A DNA stretch of 64,000 nt from Pestalotiopsis fici W106-1 (taxonomy: Eukaryota > Ascomycota > Sordariomycetes > Amphisphaeriales > Sporocadaceae): contig NW_006917102.1 in assembly GCF_000516985.1 (NCBI RefSeq), forward strand, positions 682,001 to 746,000. The letters run 5' to 3'. A model generated the notes under the pieces. That model did no database searches. It worked only from the letters and a program-made list of their open reading frames with translations, and was not told where the DNA came from. The position numbers and the translations under genes were made by a program. Of the stretch, positions 57,746 through 64,000 are shown in pieces (position 1 is the first letter of the stretch; each line of letters starts with the position of its first letter).

Positions 57746-59083
57746 AGCTCTTCTACTAGACTCAATTCTCACCCACCGCGCGTGGGGCAGCATGGCATGG
57801 ATGTGGCCATGACCGCAATAGAGCAAGAGCGAGAAACCATATAATACCTGACCACCTACCTTTAATGTAGTAATGTATATTATTAGACCTTATTTGGCTC
57901 TCTGAAAATTGCACGGTCGCTTCTTGCTTTCAAACCATCTTGAATATGCATACGCAATGCTTTCCTGAATAGGAACAGACACTGATCTTCTCCGCCCAGT
58001 GGAACCTTTGGGGGACCTTTTACTAGGCTCCGCTCCGCCCATGCGGACACCTGAAGGTAGAACCAAGAGAAAATGTACACATTGGACATGTGGTTCTTTT
58101 TCTTTTCCTCCCTTTTCTTCCCTCGGGCGGTAAATGCAAAAGAGACGCGCACTACCCCCTTTCCCCCTCCCTCCGGAGCTGCGAGGTCATCCGGTGTCAT
58201 TTTTTAAGAGGGGCAACTCTTTTGGGATAGATTTTACTTTTATTCTTGGCATGATCGGCAGGGATGGGATGACTTATCTATGGTCAGAAGGGAGGGAGAT
58301 AGAGAGAGCGAGAGTAAGAGGGAGGGATAAAAGCAATCAAAAAGCGATTTGCTGTGTGTAAGTGAGAGCGAGTGAGCGAGTTTGTTCCTTCAAGAATAGA
58401 AATGCTCTCGTATCAATTGGTTCTCGCGAGTGAGTGCATGTACTCTGAACCTGGGCGAAGGATTCGTGACAAGACATGCTACCACCTATGCTAATGTGCC
58501 TGGGCACCACACACCTATCTCTTTCTCTCAACTCACTCGGACTAGTTTCTTGCCCTCTTCCAGAGCCGCTAGGTAATGTTCCATGATACTACTTTTGAGA
58601 ATCCCCTTCCTGTTCTCGTGGAAATGTGTATTGTTTATTTGATCTGATTGATTTTTCTTTTCTTTTTTATTTACTTTATTATGGAGATTTGGATCTACGC
58701 GATTGCTTTTCTGTCCCGCTGCATGCATTTCGGGATTCTCACACCTCTCTTCCCTTTTCAGGTAGGTTGAGCGGCTCAGCTGCACCGGGTACCCGTATTG
58801 GGGCCCCCCCAGCCAGTGAGATAGTCTCGATACAAAGAAGCGACACCACACACACACATTCATACATACGCACACCCTTGTTGTTCCTTTGCTTGCTCTC
58901 TCATTGCTCAAAAGTTCCGGGATTGCATCAGCAATAATTAGAGCAAAAGGGCAAGCAAGGCCCAGCAACTCAGCTGACGGGTCTTGCCCTGTTCACCGAG
59001 TTCAGGGAAGTAAGACCAGTCTGCATCAATTTTGGAAGGGATGCCGCTTCTTCCTGGGAAAGTGAGGAGCGGGATTGCACTGT

Positions 59084-59122
59084 GAATGTGGGTGTGTGTG
59101 GGTGTGTGTGTGAGAGAGAGAA
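59084..59122. repeat. GT/GA microsatellite
   Basis: GTGTGTGTGGGTGTGTGTGT followed by GAGAGAGAG on the plus strand. Confidence 0.9.
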
Positions 59123-62100
59123 AGAGGGAGTGTGTATGATTTGCGATAGCTAAGTCGAGTATTCATCACAGTGACGAACTGATTGATTGACTGTCTCTGA
59201 ACCTCCAACCATGTCACATTAGACCCTGTCAATCTGCTTTCTCCTCATTTCTACCAAAGAGCAAGGGCGCACCGAAAAAAAAGCACACAAGAAGAAGAAA
59301 AAAACGTGTCTTTGCCCCGGTCCCCTGGTCACCAAAAAAGAGGCTTGACCTCCGCTATCCAACCAAAAGCCCTGGGGCATACCCAACCAGAAGGATATGG
59401 CTTGATCGATGGGGTTCGGCTTCGGTATTGCATCCGAGGGAAATCTGGGCAGAAAAGAACAAAGAAAAAAATAAAAGGACAGACGCCTCGTTCTCCACTC
59501 CTAGACTACCATTACACTACCAGATGCCTGCCACTGGCGCAAGGCAAACCGGCGCGCGGGAACAAGCAACGCCATTTTTGGGGGAGATGGGGAGGGGGAT
59601 GATCATCATCATGTACAAGATACACATAGAGCCTCATAAAAAGACGTGGTCGCGTTTTTCTCCAAGAATTTCTGAAACTCACGCTCCATTCTTCTGATTT
59701 GCTCTGATTGCGTAGCATGGATCAGAAAAGACCACACACACCATTTGCCCGTCCTTTAGAGAGCGCGCCTATGATTGCATTGTCTGCCTATACAACGAAT
59801 CCTGGTGGATGGACCGTGTTTGACAGCCTCAACGTACCGACACAGGCTTGAAATACGTAAAATATGACGCAGACAATTCACATTTCGACCTGCGCGGATC
59901 GCTCGGTGCATGTTCATCGTATTCTGAGATGCAAAGTACTAATTACAACACTACAAAGGTGAGCTTGTCTTGGGTGGAGGAGGAGGATTATGGCCAAACT
60001 GCCCCCCCTTCGACCTCAGCTCCGAGTGGATCGTGATGGACGATCGTTTCCCAACTTGTATAAACCAACATGCGTACTCTGTAGGTACCAGGTAGTAGTC
60101 AATGTGTAGTGCCGTTGGGGGAGAACAACGTCCCATACCCCTGCGGCGATCATTTTTTCTTTTCGTCCCATCTACATATTATATACCCCGGACCAGACAT
60201 GTTGACCACGATCTCGAAATACATGAAGCTATTCCTTAGGGCTGCAAGGCTTCGGTCCAAGCAAAAAGATAGTCTGGCCGAAAAACAAAAAAACATGACA
60301 TGTTGACAGGTGCGACGATCCGTGTTTCTAATCAAGCACCAAGCAAAACTACTACGAGTCAAGCAGGTGCATTTGTCAGGCTATACTACACTGCTCGATG
60401 ATGTCTTGTTTACCCCCCTAATCTACGCGCAAGCAATGTCGTGAGTGGCATCTCTCCGGCCCCAAATGGGGTCATTGATGACATGTGCTTGGAGGAGAAT
60501 ATGCTCCACTGAGACGAGTCGACCTGGACGCGTTCACGGCAGAATGAAAGCTTATATCATGTCTGATCCCAGATTCGTGCTTGTGAGACAAGCAAAGGGG
60601 GGGAAACGGGGCAGCTTGGAAATTTCCCCTCTCATGGATGAAGAAGACAGCTTCCGAAGGAGTATGTAATCACTTTGAACTGGATGGAATACAGCATCTC
60701 CTCGATCATCGTTGTGCTGTCCGAAAAGACAAGAGAATCTGCCTTGCAATGTCTGAATATCTGAATGACGCTACCAGGCGGATTCACTCGGCCTTCAGCT
60801 TCGAGATATTAGTTTCCAGAGCCGGAGTAAAGTAGCGTGAATGGGATTGTCCCGGATCTTGACGAATCATTTCACGACAAGGACACATTTTGCGCTATTT
60901 TATATAAAGTTCTCAGGGTTGTTTCCAAAGGAAGGTTTCGTGATTCTGATTTCTCTCATTATTCCCTCCTGGGCGTGGAATGAAAAGAATAAACGAAACT
61001 GCCTATTCAGGATTGAGCCACGGAAGTAGTCAAAGTATATTCGGGCAGGCAAGGAGAGGGAAATAAGGGGAATAAAGCACAAGGCTCAGGGATGATGTAA
61101 AAAAAGAATAGCAAAAATAAAAAGTGGATAGATTCAGAGCCATTAGATGGGAACTCTAAAGTAAATATGAGACATGCATGCTGTGAGTTAACCAATCAGC
61201 CAGGCCCATCTTCCCGTGTTCTGGCCCATTTCGTCGGCAGGAACTTCTAGAGCTTATTCGCTGGTTGAAAACCAAGAAGTGGTCTTGGTGAGAAATTCTT
61301 CGGCCCTATGTACACAAACTTGTTCCATACACGATCTGGATCATCTGTTCTGCCAGACCATTTGCCAATTTCAGTTTGGATAACTGGAGATAGGAAACAG
61401 TGATGAACATTGTGCACCCACGAATGAAAGCAAAGTATGAGATAGGAAGAAAAAACAACCAAGAGACATGGTTACCTAGAATAGCACTGACTAGGCCAGC
61501 CCGGCTATACATGATCCGACTTCTCTCAAAAAAGTGAGACCTTGATATCACTCGGAGCTTGTGATCAACCTCGGGAAAAGACGCACAACCTCGACTCAGT
61601 ATTGTGCAGCTCAGAGGACCACCCCTGATTGTGAATGAAACAAAATGAATTCATGCTGGTCTCTCGATCGAGTAAAGTGACATGAACCCCCATCGTTGAC
61701 CCTGTATTGAGACATTATGCACCGTCTAGCGAATGATGGGCTCAGGCTATTCCTGCAAGCACTTTCCGTGTGAGCACACACATCCGAAAAAGGCCAATGA
61801 AAACGGTTGTGGCTTTTCATCCTTTTGACTCTTCTCTTCTGTGATGGAGGAGAACAACTAGAGAATGAAAGTCCAAATAAGGAGACTTGAGTCTTAAGTT
61901 CACACCTGGGGGTCGAGAGACGGATGTAAAAGGTCCTGGTACGAGGAGCGACAAATTAACGTTGAATCTTACATTATGTATCATTTCCCTCTGGGGTAAA
62001 AGACCCTCATCAATTGAGTTTAACCCCTCTGTCCACAAAAAGGCTCGCTGCAGTAGGGCGAATAATGACAGAAACGCCGGACAAGACATGCATGATTGAC

Positions 62101-64000
62101 AGAAGCCAACAGCCGTCGGCCCAGCGCGTGACTAACCTCGTGGATGATCAGAAGGGACATTCTTTTGGCATGGAAAATGCAACAGAAAAGGGTAAGAGTA
62201 TCGACTAATGTACCCCCAATACGGGAACATTAGTGCCTGGGAAGCACTGACAAAGGTAAATGAGACCAAAACTTTACAAGTGAAACTGATTGATGGCCTT
62301 TAAGGCATCCAAAGAAAAAGCCCTGGACCATCTTTACAATGCCCAAAACTGGTTATCCACCACCATGGCATAATAGCACGGTTCTCGAACTTTTGGTAAA
62401 AGGGTTGTAAGTATGGGTTTGCATCCCGCAAAGTCGTTCGTGTAGATATAGACTGCAATACATGACTTTAATGCAGGCTTGGACCACGACCAGCATGCCC
62501 GGTGCCACCTTGCCACCCACCTGCGCGGCGGCTCCGGGCCGTTTTATCAAGCATACCGCACCCTGCAAATATGAGATGATCCGGAGAAGAAGTTTGCTCC
62601 GACTATCCGTGCTCTGCTCGCGAATGATATGTGACAGAATCATGAAAACACGAGGTCAAATGCACAATCCACAAGACTAGCTTGCGATACGGCCCTACAA
62701 TTGGGCATGATGAATGCTCTTCTGATGAAATCCGGCAAGGCTAATGCCAGTGTGGTATCATGGTCTCGCGACAGCCCCAATGCCGTGCTTCTCGGACCCG
62801 GGCCGGGTCCGGGGAACGTCGATGGAGCCACTCGAGAGGCACAATGAGGTAAGTATGTCATGACACGATATTCAAGTGGTCACGATTCAGCGATGCTGAA
62901 GTTCTAGAAAAACGAATCAGATGATTATGACAAAGAATATGTGGCAACGGGCCGACTGGGGGTGGGTTTTCTGTTGGCTCCATGGAAGAAACCTTGATGA
63001 AAGGTCACAAGGCTTACACAAGGCGACGTGTTATGCACCGTAGGCTGATACTGCAGCTGATATGCTGAATAAACTATTCTGGACTTGCTTCGAATGCATC
63101 CAATAATATGAACCAGTCAAAGATGAATAGGCCGAGATGGAACTGAACTGATAATTGCATTCTGAATGATGGCCGTGCTGGGGCGGGGGCTGTATATGCA
63201 AGATGCAAGGCTAGTAGTGATGGGTTGAGCCTCATGTTTTTGTTCACACACCCCCGACACTCTTCGCCTAAACCTTTTCGAGTTCTTGGGCTATACCTTT
63301 GTGCTCGGTGAAATGGAGAGTACCTGTTCTTGATGACCTGATGGTGACTGACTGTAAGCCGAAAATACTGATTTACCCATGAATACGTACTATGGCTGTG
63401 TTATCAATTAACACGTATGAGCAGCATCTATTGTTGAATAAAAAGAAATCTGAAGGCAATGGCAAAAGGCGTACGTGTCGAATTAGGAAATCTGGTATCG
63501 CTCATACATGTATTTCCAATCCAGCTCGACTAGGCCCTTATATAACCTACGTGTGAGACTGGTACCGAGATGAGAATATCACTTATCGCTGCACATGAAA
63601 CTGGGTGACAAGCATGATGATGCTTATGATGATCGGCCAATATCCTTTTGTATCTGCTCCTGTTAGGATCTCATACAGAAAATCCTCAGGCCGAAAGTCT
63701 CTTAGACCAGTTGAAATGAAGCTGTTATCTCAGATGTTCATCATGTCGAACTGTGGGATGTTCAAGGACAAGGCAAGTACTGGAAGAGACCAGGTAAAGC
63801 CATGGATGGTATGCCATTCTCAGCTGAGTCTTGACATGAGTATACATATATCTCATCAAGGTCATCAGAGCCCATGAATAGAGATATCAGAAGGTCATGT
63901 ATATATGCATTCCCGACGCTCCTTGCACATGAATGTATGATGTAATGGGAGAGACCTTTCGAGTCATTATATCGGCTCTACTCCTTAAATAAAGATGTTC

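Larger units (their letters stand above)
49556..64000. other. 14.4 kb gene desert upstream of the FlbC-like gene
   Basis: No protein gene, tRNA or rRNA could be supported on either strand to the end of the window. Open frames are short and lack motifs or splice partners. The sequence is rich in simple repeats: T-run 50219-50235, A-run near 50709-50727, AAGTAAGTAAGT at 50808, TAGG repeats 51718-51972, CA repeats near 52435 and 58850, ACT repeats near 53503-53529, TGTCC repeats near 57713-57732, and GT/GA repeats 59090-59120. It is probably the long promoter and leader region of the zinc-finger gene plus unresolved regulatory DNA. Confidence 0.6.

Noticed and set aside
62353..62860. GC-richer patch with short open frames on both strands
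   Set aside because: Frames are under 100 codons, overlap each other on opposite strands, and show no motif or splice structure.

Overview
The window reads as nuclear DNA of a filamentous ascomycete (Pezizomycotina, most likely a sordariomycete and perhaps Hypocreales; inference). The grounds are short GT..AG introns of mostly 50-150 nt with CTAAC/CTGAC-like branch sites, compact monocistronic genes on both strands, long leaders, and gene content such as a FlbC-type conidiation regulator, a two-domain glyoxalase I, Fmp52 and a 26S proteasome Rpn7. No operons, phage, IS elements or CRISPR arrays are seen. There is one 100-N scaffold gap (22481-22580) and one single N in a poly-A run (53490).

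Layout. 1-9.7 kb is all minus strand: the start of a secreted protein cut by the left edge, a stretch of frame-hopping exon-like pieces, a nine-exon oligopeptide transporter (OPT), an SH3 protein of the Lsb1/Pin3 type, and an EAF-type transcription elongation factor. 12-25 kb is plus strand: a short-chain dehydrogenase close to fungal L-rhamnose 1-dehydrogenase, a D-threonine aldolase-like PLP enzyme, a vacuolar Ca2+/H+ exchanger, glyoxalase I, the scaffold gap, and a long-form 3-phosphoglycerate dehydrogenase. 25-42 kb is dense housekeeping: Fmp52 (-), methionine sulfoxide reductase B (+), a small unrecognised two-exon protein (+), an isochorismatase-family hydrolase (+), alanine aminotransferase (+), Rpn7 (-), mRNA cap (guanine-N7) methyltransferase (+) and a monocarboxylate-type MFS transporter (+). 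From 41.7 kb to the right end (22 kb) I can support only one gene, a FlbC-like zinc-finger regulator (48.2-49.6 kb, minus). It has a 6.5 kb gene-free flank downstream and at least 14.4 kb upstream.

The genes are mostly independent housekeeping functions. Three metabolic enzymes (glyoxalase I, MsrB, alanine aminotransferase) begin with mitochondrial-presequence-like leaders followed by in-frame ATGs, which suggests dual localisation. Exon boundaries were placed by reading splice sites by eye; for each multi-exon gene the summed exon length is a multiple of three and the joined frame restores family motifs. I found no convincing new multi-gene system. The most unusual features are the regulatory gene desert around the FlbC-like gene, an 11-nt microexon in the OPT gene, an RGG-box inside the cap methyltransferase domain, and an orphan protein gene with a tandem repeat just downstream.
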